This document shows positions 24,991-37,569 of a stretch of DNA of 64,000 bases, piece by piece. Made by a program: the position numbers and the translations under genes. The stretch comes from Isoetes taiwanensis (Eukaryota > Streptophyta > Lycopodiopsida > Isoetales > Isoetaceae), in the NCBI GenBank assembly GCA_021234155.1, contig JAJEKV010000073.1, forward strand, positions 4,312,001-4,376,000, written 5' to 3'. Position 1 is the first letter of the stretch. Each line of letters starts with the position of its first letter. The notes under the pieces were generated by a model that had not been told where the DNA came from, searched no databases, and worked only from the letters and a program-made list of their open reading frames with translations.

Positions 24991-26633
24991 TCTTAGACTT
25001 TTGTTCTAGATGCGCTTTCATGGTTTGTAATGCCTCCCCTAAATCGACTATCAAAATGCATGCATCTTATACATGTTACTCCTTCCCGGAATGAGAATTG
25101 AAGATCATAGAAGAGCGATTGATAATAATTCGATCTTTGAAGAGTTTTAAAAAGAAAACAATTCACATGCACATAACAAACTAAACAACGGTGAGAGACT
25201 ATAGAAATGGAAAGATGATCACTCTTGCACGAGGTGCGGAATACATACATCATATGTATACTTCCCATCACTAGAATGTTGATTCGAGGATAATTTGCTT
25301 GGCTAGATAAAAAGAGAAAAAAAAAATATAAAAGAATAAAAGGTATGAGAAGAACATATGTTAGATATAATGCCTCCTCTAGCAATCTAACGATCCAAAT
25401 TGCATGCATTTTATACATGTTGCTCCCTTCCCTAATGGCGAAACCAAATCGAGGATTGAAGAACATCAAAAAACGACTAAAGAAGAATAAGAAGGAAAAA
25501 CAATTCACCTAGACATAACAAATTAGCAACAAAAGTGACGAAGACACTATAACAAGAAGAGATGATCACCTTGTCTAAGATCCACAATTTTACATGCAGC
25601 GCATGCTCTCCCTCGTCATTATGTCGATCCTAGGACAATTAGCATGCTCTCCCTCAACATTATGTCGATCCTAGGACAATTAGCATTCTTACGAGGCTCC
25701 TATACACAAGATTTCTAAACAGAAGAAAACTACCGCCAAACAATTAGAAAAGGCAAAAAAAAATAGATGAGGACAAAGAGGTCGAGGGCAAATGAAATAA
25801 AAAATCAAACAAATAAGAATAGCAGCACAAATGCTTCGTCCTTACATGGCCAAATAGGATAGAGTGACTCAAAAGGATGCAAGAATAAAAAGCTTGTGGT
25901 GAGAAAATGTCCATGAAGAAAATGTCCATGAAGAATACTCCCCTTCACAAAAAGGAGATTCGAGGGCTAGCGCTAGAGCCAATAAACACAAAAAGTGAAA
26001 TAAAAGATAAAACTTGGACACAAGAATGGAGGATTGTAGGTACAAGGATAAAAGAAAACTAGAAGACACAATAAATCAATAAATAGATATTGATAACACA
26101 CCTACAACTTACTACCAACCTCACGTAACCTCAAGCAATGCTTTAAAAAAAATCGAAGTTCACATGATAGATTCTTTTTGGGGTAAAAAATGGTGCAGCT
26201 GCATAATCAAGCACTACGACAAATATGGTGCAAACGGCATGCAGCTTAAACCAACCAATGTAACAATTAATTGCACACCCACAACACAAAACACAATGAG
26301 AACCTTCTGCAAAACTGGCTCCTCAAACACAAAAGATAACTTCCATCGTCATAGCCTGTCAGCATCTATCTCATGCAGGAAAGAAACCACAAATGGATCG
26401 CCATTCCATCCTGCTAGAAACGTGATTGTTTTTTCCCGCAGGAAGTGAGAATTTTTTCTTCTAAAGGAAAAAAGTTGATACCCTCAATGTAACTATAATA
26501 AAACATTATTAAAAATATTTGACCGTATAGTCATTTTACAGAAAAATGTAGCTCAACTTGCAAATGCATTATAACTGACTAACAGGCTAAACAATAAAAA
26601 CAGACATGGAACATACTAAATATTTGAGCTTGA
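24991..26633. other. Downstream region of eIF3d, copy 1
   Basis: Two diverged blocks of about 360 bp (from about 25028 and 25370) share atgcatgcatcttatacatg-like and aacaattcac motifs. A 44-bp direct repeat with atgctctccctc occurs near 25600-25685. The stretch 26160-26633 probably includes the eIF3d 3' UTR on the minus strand. No gene was recognised besides. The copy 2 equivalent is 44400-46053. Confidence 0.5.
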
Positions 26634-28286
26634 TCAAACATCTGCATCAATGTCTTTATCATCTGCTGTTTTTTCAGTGTTTTGTTCTTCAGGAGGTGGT
26701 GGCTGGACCTGTTCCTCTTCTGGCAAGGGCTCTTCAACATAATCATTCTCAAATGCATCAGAGGAACCTCATAAAAAGCGAACTTGTGGCTTTGATGGAT
26801 CTTTCACAATTATGTACTTACCTTCCCCAAGCTTCATGCAGAGGTCTACAATTGACTTTACTATACCCCACATATTACCTGTACTAAAAAGATTGATCTG
26901 AGCAGCAAATTCTTTTGGCTTATAACCTTGAACACTAAGGATAGCATGATTGAAATGGTCTCTTGGATGTGTTCTGGATACATATCAAGTTTCATGATAT
27001 CAGCACTTGCCAAAAGTGCTTGTGCTGTCCATTTATTTCATAAGCTTGTTGGCATTATTTTTTAACTCAGTAGCCAAGACCAGCCCTCGCTGAGTGTCAA
27101 GCTTTTGCCTCAATCAACCCCAGTTATCTTTGGATCAAATTCATTCAGGGCATTCAATGTTAAAATACATGATTACCCTTAACTTCCATCACACTATGTA
27201 CCTCACACCTTGCAATCAAAAATGTTTCATCATCTAATTTCCACTTCCTGTAGCGGTATCCAACAGAAGCCAGCTCATCACCTTCAGTTGCAAAAGGATG
27301 AGGCTCTTGCAGTTCAACTTTGTTACCATCCCTACAAAGGACCTGTTGAGAGAAATTCTGATTAATGTAGGCAGCTTCTACAGCTAGAGAATATGCAGAG
27401 TTAATATCTTCCTTCGCTTCAGGTAAAGGTTCTTGAGCTGTCTCGTTTACAGATAATAAATCAAGCTGAGCATTGTCCCGCCTGTCAAAAAACAGCTTGT
27501 TACCAACCTTAGTAACCAAGATATCCCATGAGTAAACAGATCTTGGAGCACACATCAGAGTGGACAAAATAGTGTCAGTAGCAAAAACATTTCCTTTATC
27601 CTCATTTGCGAGTTTCTGAATCACTGGATCATCAGTCGTAGAAACCTTAAAGAACTTCTGATTTTTAAATCGCTCCAATCTCCTTTCGCTCTTTGGTGTA
27701 ACTCTATCATAGGTTTTATCATAATATTCCAGAGCACCACAAGTAACCAAGTCCTCTGGTTCCCCAACATTAGAACTCAGTTTAGAAAATGTAGTAAAAG
27801 GGATCTGATCTAGCATTGACCATTCTGGCTGAATATCGACTGAGCTTTTAAATACTGCAGATTCACGGCGTTGTGTAGTTCGGTTCTGGTTATAAAACTT
27901 ATCCCTGCGCTGCCTTTCTTTCTCAGCCTCCCTCTTTTTTGGCTTCAACCTCTTCATCCTTGCGCTGCGGCAGGTGACGCTGTTGCTGGAACCTCCAACG
28001 AGGTCCAAATCTAGGACGAGGAGGAGGTCTACCATCCACTAAACGAAAACTTTCCTCGTCTGCCTCATCAACAAAGAAATCAAAACACTGTACTCACCGC
28101 CGCTACGACCGCCTCTTGCAGGGAAAGACCGCGTCAATCTGCTGCTCGCCCAAGCTTCTCCCCTTTGAAAAGGCGCATAAGGCACATTCTGGAGCTGATC
28201 TTTCAGAACTGCCGGGGCCTCCGGAGGCCCCCAGCCATCTGGATTGTCTGCAACGTCAGGGATTCAAGCTGCGCCATCGTTCCCAT
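26634..28286 (-). pseudogene. eIF3d, disrupted copy (copy 1)
   Basis: Same gene as 46054-47706, but with about ten frameshifting indels in 1.65 kb, mostly one base in runs (for example TTCTCCCC for TTCTCCCCC, CTCTTTTTT for CTCTTTTT, CATATCAAG for CATATCCAAG), and very few plain substitutions. The longest intact piece covers roughly the central 250 codons. As given it cannot encode eIF3d. The error type resembles an unpolished long-read consensus more than pseudogene decay, where substitutions would dominate. It could therefore be a mis-read duplicate of the intact gene. Confidence 0.85.
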
Positions 28287-28296
28287 CCCTGGACTC

Positions 28297-28313
28297 TAGG
28301 TTTAGGGTTAGGG
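28297..28313 (-). promoter_or_regulatory. Telo-box in eIF3d 5' leader (copy 1)
   Basis: The plus strand reads TAGGTTTAGGGTTAGGG, so the eIF3d strand has CCCTAACCCTAAACCTA about 11 bp before the start codon. AAACCCTAA telo-boxes are known in leaders and promoters of plant translation genes. Confidence 0.6.
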
Positions 28314-28697
28314 ATCCGGAAGATGACTCAAACACCGTTCAAGAGCTAATATGCGGAATCGTTGGATCGAATATTCTCCTCTCAAATTCCACCCGGCCAT
28401 CCTTGTTGTGGAGGGGGAAATGACATTTCGAAGGCGTAGCATTATTCTGGAGATTATATGTGATTGAATATTTTGGAAGAATGATTATGATAGCATGGGC
28501 TTGTATGTGAGTCGAGGATAGGTGCTTTGCAGGCCATGTATATTGTGCATGAAGTGCGTGAGGGGCGTTAAGCGCAAGTATGGAGCTATGGCGAGTCTTG
28601 AGCTGCCAGTTTTATAAAAAGAAAGCCAAACCGACGATGTTGAATGCTTGCTTGGCTTCTTCCTCTTTGGCTTCAAATTGGCCTTGCAAATAATCTA

Positions 28698-29700
28698 AAT
28701 GGCCTTGCATCGGGTAACCCTTGTATCCCTTTGCTCTGGATCCGTTGCTTTTGCGACAACTATAGCAAATAACCTACCAAGGTTTAAAGGCAGGGAGGCG
28801 GAAGCACAGTGGAACTTCGTCCTCTTGGTTGCATTTTCCTCAATTACTTTGGTGAAGTTGTTGCAGTTGTTGCATGTGTCCCTGCTAATGCTATTCTACT
28901 CCATCGGGCAGCAAATATTCTTCCAAAGATCCGGTAAATTCTTATTTATGTGCCTTAAGACATGCCATATTTGCCAGCTCTATTGGGGAACTATTTGAAT
29001 TTTCTATGTAGCAAGTGCCATAGTATGTGCATAATGTGCTTAGGACTGACGAGCTGAACAATGATATACGTGATATGAGCTAAAATGAAGTTGTTTATTG
29101 TCTTTATACTCTGTACTTAAACTATCATTTGATACATCTCAATAATGTCGCTTGCCATCATATGTACTAGAAAACTTATCTTTCTCTTCCTACTTCTAAC
29201 AGCAAAAGGAAATCGAAAAGGGTGGAAGCAAACAAGGTTGCTCGTTAATAGATCTCAATAATGTTGCCCGCCATCATATGCACTAGGTAACTTAGCTTTC
29301 TTTTTGGGTTGCCCCTAGAGGGCAAACCCTCGTTATGTGGGTTTGTGGGATATCTTGGTATATCTTTGGAATATACTTTTTATATATGTTGATAACTAAA
29401 ACCCTTTGTTCCACAATAAATGCGGTCGGTTCGTTGTGGATCAAGGATATTACGGGCCGGATGGCTAGCTCCAATCGATGAATAAGAACCACGGCCCGAG
29501 GGGGCGGCGATGCAAGCAAAGCGAATGTGTTTTAGGTTTAGATATCGTCGGGAAGGCGACAAAAGTCCGGATAATGAACTCCTTCATGCCCGGCTTGCGC
29601 GGCCATAATCGGCGAGATCCTCGAGCCCTTAAGCTCTATGCATCCTCTCATTACGGTGATTTGATTTATATTCTATGCAAAAACCTATTTATTTAGGGAT
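28698..29700 (+). pseudogene. Unrecognised exon-like stretches (copy 1)
   Basis: Counterpart of 48119-49053. The reading from 28699 breaks after the first 43 codons relative to copy 2, and the later part is heavily garbled. See the copy 2 entry for the better sequence. Confidence 0.35.
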
Positions 29701-31118
29701 CGAAGCGTGGAGGAAATATCTTGTTCACTTTGCATCTCGACTTTGAACTTCCGTTTCGACATCGTGTTCTTCAAAAGGTCGCTTCCTCCTCTTTGTTCCA
29801 CAATTCTTAACAAATTCTTTGTTCTCTCTGTTCTAGTTTACCAAATTTATTGTTTTACGCCCCTTTCTTCTTCAAATTGTTCTTTCTTTTTCGTCTTTGG
29901 AGGTCAATGGTTAACAATGGAAGGATTATATGATAAAATTCCTTTTTTAGAAGTAACCTTATCGGCGTCTTTTCATGAGCTAGCGGCGTTTGCATAACCT
30001 TAGCAAAATTGTGTTATTTTTGTGTAGTATTGAATTGCATCGTGGCGAACCTTTGCGATTGAGACCATACATACATCATAATCATACGATGTTATTACAG
30101 GGATGAATCCACGATGTCCCGCTCTTTACATGGTCTGGCTTTTTAGAGTGATGTTTAATCATCATGTAAGATACTTATATGTTCTAGTATTTGTCTATAT
30201 TATGCGGATGAATTCTCGACTAGGTGTCCTATTCTATGTTTTATTTCCATTTTATGTCTCACTAATTGTGGCCTTACTTCCATGCAACTCTTCTACACGG
30301 CATTTTGCTCTGAGCCATTTCGTGCCTTGTTATTCTATCAATGGCTAGATTCCACTGCGGATGAATTCTCATCTAGGTGTCTTATTCTATGTTTTATTTC
30401 CACAAGCATTTTGCTCTGCGTCATTTCGTGCCTTGCTATTCTATGCAAGGGTTAGGTACAACCTGCTTGGAACTTTGCACAATCAAAGTCAGGTGCTTAT
30501 TTTTCGCGGCCTTTCGGGTCTGATTTCTAACTCTGATAGCATGATATTTTACGCCATGGAGTTTTCGGCCCGGTGTGAAGATATATCTTTGGATAAGGAA
30601 AATCCATCTCACCTTTGCGACATGATTCAAACACCCCTTTTCCTTGATCGAAGGTACTCTATGAATCACGCCATGTAAAAGTAATTGGAAGCCTTGTTTC
30701 AAAGTCAACTGAAATTGTCATATTTCGGTCTTTTTCTCGTGCCTTATATCTGTAGTTAATTTTAATCTTCTCTTTGCTTAACAATAAGTTTTTGTACGGT
30801 GTCTTTTCTTGTGCTTGAAAAGATAGAAATTGTTACTTTTAGGTGTTTTTTTTGTGTGCCTTAGATCTTTGAGTTAGTTTTAATCTTATCTTTGCCTAAC
30901 AATAAGTTTTATGTACCAATGTCATTTTTCGTTTTTTATATCTAGCATGTTACGCAAGATGGACATTTGACATTGCGGATAAAGGGATCAATCATCACGA
31001 AGGAAGTATTCCTGAGTTGGCATCTGTAATCTTTGCAAATATTAGACATAATATTGCTATGATTTACAAGACATTGCCTTTAGGGTTTTGGATAAAAGGG
31101 TGCTTACTTCTTTTCGGG
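29701..31118. other. Gene-free stretch (copy 1)
   Basis: Contains a direct repeat of about 175 bp (gatgaattctc...aggtgtc, from about 30205 and 30360). No convincing coding sequence. The copy 2 equivalent is about 49054-50545. Confidence 0.45.
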
Positions 31119-31645
31119 GAACATTGCTTGAGGGATATTAAGGGCACTTTGTGCGTCGCAGTCTGGATGGGCATATCATACGTGAATGTTGACACAGATA
31201 TGATAATATCGGAGGAGCCTCCATATGGTATACTTTTATCTTTGCCGAAAAACGTTAAAGGCATTGTAAGCGGAAAGAGCTCTATCACATAATTGAGCGT
31301 TTTGCACTTGGTCAGCGTCTTGAGTTGTTTTGGGAAAGACCATAATATTCATCTTTGGTTGGGTGACCATTGGAAAGGGGCTCACTTCATCAAACTATAA
31401 TACCCATGTATGTAGCATTTAACTCAAATATTGACTAAGAATTCAAATATCATGAACATAATTAATTGAGGTTAGGCATTCTCACGAGTCTTATATATTA
31501 TTTGCGGACTTATTCAAAGTATTTCTCGTCACGGAAGGTAAAGTATGGCAAGGAGGTGTGGCAATTAACCTTACTCCGGTGATCTTGACCGAGGGGCCAA
31601 CACACAATTCAAGTGTTCTTGCGTCACGAGATAATAATTGAGATG
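31119..31645 (+). pseudogene. METTL14/MTB 3' exon fragment (copy 1)
   Basis: Same three exon pieces as at 50546-51085 but more damaged: the acceptor CAG before 31119 reads CGGG, and the first exon and the [10 protein letters not shown] and HNIRAGW regions carry indels. These fall mainly at CAG/CTG sites. It is non-functional as written. Confidence 0.75.
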
Positions 31646-31836
31646 TTTTGTTGTAGACTAGAAATTAGTAAGATATCTTTGTTGCGATATTGTATATCAA
31701 CTGTTCTATCATTTGTGGGTGGTGGTGCGTCGTTGTCATCAACCCAATTTAGATGGAGATTATGACATTTTTTAAGCCCAATTTTGATGGAAATCAAGGG
31801 GAATGTTTTCCTAGATTAGAAATTGATTTGATTTAG

Positions 31837-32488
31837 GCTTCTTGCTTCATATTCATCCTTAAACCTAAATCTAGAAATTATATATCGGATAATGGATGTG
31901 AATGGCTATTTATGTCGATGGGTCATTACCTCTGTAAAGGGTTCTAAGCGGCATTTGAGTCCTTTACATGGCATAATGGACCTCCATATAGGAATTACCT
32001 AGTACAAGATTGTCTAGAAGCATCATTAGGATGTCAACTATTTACATTTTAAAAATACTTCTTAGATGGTTTTCCATGTAGGGTTTGGTCGTAGAAACAA
32101 AGCACATGCCTCTAGATCAAGGCCATTCCCATTGCTTTCGTTCAAGGCTATTCCCATTGCTACACCCACTTTTGAACTTGAGTAATCTCTTGATGAATCC
32201 AGGTTGCTACATATTCATCCCTAAACCTAAATCTAGCGAATTATATATGAATAATTGGATGTGAATGGCAATTATCTCTAGTAGGTCATTACGTGCATAA
32301 AGGGTTCTACTTGACATTTTGGAGTCCTTTACATGGTAATGGACCTCCTCGTGAAATTACCTAGTATAAGATTGTCTAGAAGCATCATTGGGATGTCAAC
32401 TATTTATATTTTAGAAATACTTCTTAGATGGTTTTCCATGTAGGGTTTTGTCGTAGAAACAAAGCACATGCCTCTAGATCAAGGCCAA
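31837..32488. repeat. Tandem duplication of about 364 bp x 2 (copy 1)
   Basis: Two diverged units sharing catattcatcc.taaacctaa, gtctagaagcatcatt and atgcctctagatcaaggcc, period about 364 bp. Present in copy 2 at about 51275-51925. Confidence 0.85.
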
Positions 32489-32659
32489 CATGAAGCTACT
32501 GACATGGATGCACAAAATGTCAATGTTTTAAAATAGCAATTTTGATTGATTGCAAAACATCACTTTCAAAATCTGATTTAAGCCACTTCAACCTCTCAGG
32601 GCATGGAGGGCAACCCTCTGTCTTGTGACACCTTGTTCTACTTAACAGCGGTTGTCACC

Positions 32660-32830
32660 AATATCAACTCAATGAGCACTAAAGCCAATCCACAAAATAC
32701 ACATGTGATGATCTTATAACAACCATATATTATACACCTTACTATCAATAATATAAACTCAATGAACACTAAAGCCAATTCACAAAATACACATAAAATA
32801 ATTTTATAACACCCATATATTATACACATT
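32660..32830. repeat. 91-bp tandem repeat x 2 (copy 1)
   Basis: The unit from ctcaatgagcactaaagcca through ccatatattatacac is repeated with few changes. Present in copy 2 at about 52095-52262. Confidence 0.85.
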
Positions 32831-33757
32831 GTTTGCTTGATTGATTAGGAGTTTATGTTACAAGTAATTTTCCTTGGTACCTTGACCGCCCGCGAAGATC
32901 TCTGTCTTGACCCACTGATATGGAAATGAGTCATTGAGAGAAGAAAAGGCGGTGACCCAGGGGACATTTGCTTCAATTTAAATTTTCTCATAATATAGCA
33001 TTAGTTGCAAATTTGTAGGTGGCGGGGTTTAAGCAATGGCTTTCACCGAGTTTTCTCTAAATAAATGTGTACTCATTAGTTGTTTCTTTCCCATTCATCG
33101 ACACACGCTAAATGCATGCCTCCATTTATTATTTAATTCCTAAAAATAATTGTATTTCTCCTTGTTGTACCATGCCCTTTTCAATGCCATGTAAAAAAAA
33201 AAAGGTTGTCCAAGGCATACAATTTGTAGAAAAGAAGAGCCCAAAACTTAAGAATGTTTAAGAGCTTGGCTATCTTTGGGAACTATGATAATTAAATGCA
33301 CTTTAATCGGGGCTATATACAAAGGGGTGAGTTTCTTGATTTGGCTTTCAAATCCAGAGCATACAACTTGTAAAAAGACGGAGAATGTCACACTCAAATG
33401 CACACTGAATTTATGTCCAAAGTGGGTCTTATCCTCTCAAACCAATTATAGAATCGCTTATACCAATTTCTTTTTTACACTTCACATGATGAATCTTATC
33501 ACCGCATAAAAATCTGGTCAAGTAGCATTCTTGATCCAAGCCTTCATAACTATCATGGCCAAAGGTTTTTACCTCATACAAAAGGTGGTTCGCGGATCAA
33601 ATTGGGTCCAAAGCGCAGAACAAAGATTCTATGCTTCTAAAGCAAGAAAACATAAGCTTGATCTAAAGGGAGCAAAATGGGTATATATCATAAAAATCGG
33701 TGGCCACACAAAGCGAGGTTGGTGGCAAAAGGAAGGTTACATTGACTACTAGTAAAG
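32831..33757. other. Gene-free end of copy 1
   Basis: No recognisable gene. It holds a poly(A) run near 33193-33204 and chance ORFs. The copy 2 equivalent is 52263-53180. Confidence 0.45.
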
Positions 33758-34049
33758 AGTGGTTTAGAAGCTCTTATATTAAAACTTAAGGAAAGGAGAG
33801 GGTTTTATCAAAAGCAATATGATATGTAATCCCATGTATTGATATGAGCTCATAGCCAACCACCCAACTAGATCCATTCCCGAATGGGAATATGACAAAT
33901 CTTTACATTATAGGCTTATCGTGTTTACCAATCTACTCCACATAGAAACCGATCAAAGCCTTTACAAAATGGTTTTTGGGAAAGAAGTTTTGCTTGGGAA
34001 CAATACCACTTATGGCCATGGATCAATTTCCGTGTCTCCGTAGGACTCA

Positions 34050-35900
34050 ATCCATCTAGGGCTAGTACCGACGCCAGCTATGTAAGGGCAATGTAGAAAA
34101 TAGATTTGGTCGATGTCGCCCAGACAAACCATTTCGCTTTATGTTCAATTTTTCTTTTTTATTGTACCTTTTGTCAAAGATATTTTGATATCTTTTCGCC
34201 AAGACCCGCTGCCCCTTATTATTAGATGCCCTTTTCCATTGATTGGTTTGTCGATTGTTTTACTAAAATAGTGTCTCGACCCTTTAAAGGACTTATAGTG
34301 GGTTTGCCCTTGTAAGCAATGCTTAAACAATTGTTCCCTATACTATCCTATGCTTCTTAATATTATTGGATATAATATTCACAAAGAGTTTGCCATAATT
34401 TCATCCATTCAAGTGGACCGCTCCCCATGCTTGCTCTATATCAATCCATCCCTTTCAAGATTCCTCGCTTATGCTCATAAATAATCCTGAGGTTTCAGAT
34501 AGTTGCAAAAATCCGTAAATATTTATGGATATCCTTGTACTCTCGCAATACCACATATTCCTTGTAAATTCGAGGTATATTTTTTATCTTTCGCACTTCC
34601 CACGATACTATTTGATTGTATCTCCACGATACATGTATCTCCTCGCGGATACGATGCACTTTGCCGTGCCTATTAAAAGTTTACATCATGCACACACTTG
34701 TTTTGGCCTATTTTGTTGCGCATAAAATTACCAATCTACCAAGAGGAATTCACATCTAGTATACCATATTCAAGCCTATTACGCTGTAATCGTAATTCCC
34801 AATCTACCATGGTATACACATCAAAAAATAAAATAAAACTCTAAACTTTATTCCAAGATAAAGAAAACTTACAAAACTTGTCCATGATTTCATGAAAAGA
34901 GAGATTGCACTAGTTGTTTATCCCAAAGTTACCATTTGCATCTATTTCTTTTCCTTAGCTACAAAGCCCTTGCTCGCCCTCATCCCCGAAACTTACTTTT
35001 TTGGTCCTTCAACAGCTTTTAGATAAATCTCACCCTCCTCCACAAAAGTTCTGGTTGCCTTTATCATATGCATTTGAGCAACTTTTTCGAGATTTGCGGG
35101 TCGATTTTGTCACTCCTCCTTTCCTAAAGGGCAAAAACCTAAGGAAATGCCTTTTTCCGCATTTATACAACCTTCCCTTGGTTCCCTCTTCGCTTTGAAT
35201 TGGTTGCTTTCTTTTTTCTCCTCAAAGCCATTGTTTCTATTGTACCTTTTCCTTTGTAATATCTATCAAGATTCTTTATTTCTATTTTTCTTTTGCTTTT
35301 CTTTTCACCCTCTTGGTTTGGAGGTATCCTCGCGATTATTCTTTCCTCAGATCCACCGATATATTTTCGTAGAAGTTCGCTCCCCATCTAAACTTTTATA
35401 AGTGCCGCCAAGTGAGTGAGTTTGAAGTATAAGACTGATTGTTTCATTTTCTTTTTGTTTCGTGATGGTCCCATGCCCTTCGTGAGCTCATTCCGCTAGT
35501 TAGAAGGAAGGTGATGCGCCTAAATGCTTTCTTGAAACTTTCTCATTTGTTTATCTTAGGATCATACTCGCTGGCCTTGCCACCACGCTTTGGTTGACTT
35601 TTTAGATAAGTATCCATTGCTTGCGCCTTTCCATGTCAGCTTGCTTACACATGCTCGAAGAACATTTTCCCCGCTTATGAAGCCATGACTTTAATTGACT
35701 TCCTCCTCCCTTTTTAAAGGTTTCTAAGATGTCTACTTTTCCAACCACTTCCTCCCCCCTAATCGAAAAGAGGTGTCGGTGACTTCTTTTCATTTGTACA
35801 CCGCCCATGGGAGTTCTCGCGATCCTTCCTCGATGAAAATGCTTTTCAAGTGGGAGTCTAGGAACGTGGATTCGAAAGAGTGGAATTGACAATCCATCTA
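34050..35900 (-). pseudogene. Ty3/gypsy gag remnant (copy 2)
   Basis: Counterpart of the copy 1 gag remnant on the same strand. Fragments at 35163-35387 and 35602-35892 match it with extra indels. Most differences fall at CAG/CTG positions or in homopolymers, which suggests sequencing error in this copy more than independent decay. Confidence 0.6.
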
Positions 35901-37056
35901 TTTTAACGGCAGCCTTTTTTAGCTCTAGATGTGAAAGGATACCCGGGAAGTTTTTTTATGTTGGAGATGTTCAATGCTTCTATTTGTTGGAAGACGGACG
36001 AGTATTAAGAGGCTAGTTCTACAAAAGGACTCCATTATTTTTTTGGCAACTTCTATGCTTAATAGGATCATTCCCTTTGGGGTTCCCGCCTATCTACCTT
36101 GTGTATGCTTTGGATAATCTATTCAGAAAGACTCCCATGATGGAGCATAGTTTCAAAGTCAGCTTGGCTTAAGTGTGTGATGGATCCCCTGATCAAGAGG
36201 ATAGTTCTTTCACCTTAGCAGTTGTAATATTCTGGTATATTAGATACCCAATAAGTTGATATCGCTTTTTTTCTTGCCTAATATATTATATGAAGTTACT
36301 ATTTTGTAACCGGATGCAAAAATTCAGAGCTTATACCTAATTTTGTTTTTCAAACCCGCTTGGGTCCCAAATCTTCTATTTTAGGTCTCCTAATTTTGTC
36401 TTTTAGGTGAAGTTACACTATAACAAAATTAGGTATTCTAAACTAGTTACAAAAAGCTTAACCAAATCTTCATCCATGGTCATAGATGTATGGGGGCATG
36501 GACATTGGGACCAGATTCCAAAGGGGACCGATGGGGCCCTCATGGACAAGACACCGCACAAGTCGCGCCACCCATTTGTAGCTTAGTCCTTGTTTGTGCA
36601 TCTAGGTATGGCGATCTATTTTGGCTTTTGCGATATCCGTTGGCTTTTACATGCCCTCAAGATTTGTAATGGTTCCACTGGAAGCGCATCCCAGATTTAA
36701 TTGTTTACACAAGATCGAGCCATGCATTTATAAAAAGGGGATTTGTTACATGCATGAGCAATACCAAAAGTATGTGTACCAAAGCATGATATAGTAGAAG
36801 TAAGCAAAGTCTCAACAAATGCAAAGATTATGCTCTTAAAGAATTGATAATCCAAACTACCTAGCGTATGAGCTAATATTTGTGGATGTTCAGCAGATCT
36901 AACATAATTCAAAAAAATGCAAGAGGCAGGAGCATGTATATCAACTAGTTGAAGAGGTATAATCAGCTACCACTTCAATGACAAATAAAGTGTATAGTGA
37001 TCTAATTTATCTCCCAGATCCCTATATCCTTCTTCCATCCAAAAATTTGAAATGAT

Positions 37057-37569
37057 ATTCAAATCTTGCACTTGGAAATTACATAATCCACAACACTAGT
37101 ACCTCCACCCTGCCTATCATGTCTGAATGTAATACTTTTAGAGTGCATCAATTGCTCTGATCCATTACAAATTACCATCTCGAAACCTTCGCACAACTGC
37201 ATGAGTTCCCTTCCAAATCTTGACAAGTTTGTTAGCATCAAGCAAATGAATGTGGAAAAATTGTATCACTAAGACATCCATAAAGTTCGTGATGCATCCT
37301 CAAAATGCCATCATAAAAGATCACCATATGGATCATTAAGATCTACATCATATTCATCATAAAAAGTCATGGTGTTTGTGGAAAGTAACATGCAAAGAAT
37401 AAAAAGGCACTACCATCTCACAAGAATGGAGTTTGACACACATGAAGCGCATTATAGCTATCCACATGCAACGATTATAGCTATCAACTTTATAAAGTGC
37501 AACATATGGAGCAAGGGCATCCTTAAAATAGCAAGCAACCCGGGCCACATCCCTCCCCGCCCATGGCAC
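37057..37569 (-). pseudogene. LINE endonuclease-domain remnant (copy 2)
   Basis: Counterpart of 15470-15972. The terminal part from FGRELMQLCEGF to SVVDYVISK is identical, while the upstream part (37357-37569) has indels relative to copy 1. It is dead in both copies. Confidence 0.7.

Larger units (their letters stand above)
12170..33757. repeat. Large direct duplication, copy 1 (21.6 kb)
   Basis: The same series of sequences as 33763-53180, head to tail, starting tttagaagctcttat and ending actactagtaaag. Copy 1 is longer mainly because of an extra block of about 2.2 kb around 17.2-19.5 kb (a repeated local segment plus a piece matching a BTAF1 intron). It contains a gypsy gag remnant, a LINE endonuclease remnant, repeat arrays, a broken eIF3d and a METTL14/MTB fragment. 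Its right part, from about 22 kb, carries many apparent base-calling errors relative to copy 2. Confidence 0.95.

Noticed and set aside
24993-25508. 171-codon minus-strand ORF
   Set aside because: Phe/Leu/Ser-rich translation of AT-rich repeat DNA, not preserved in copy 2.
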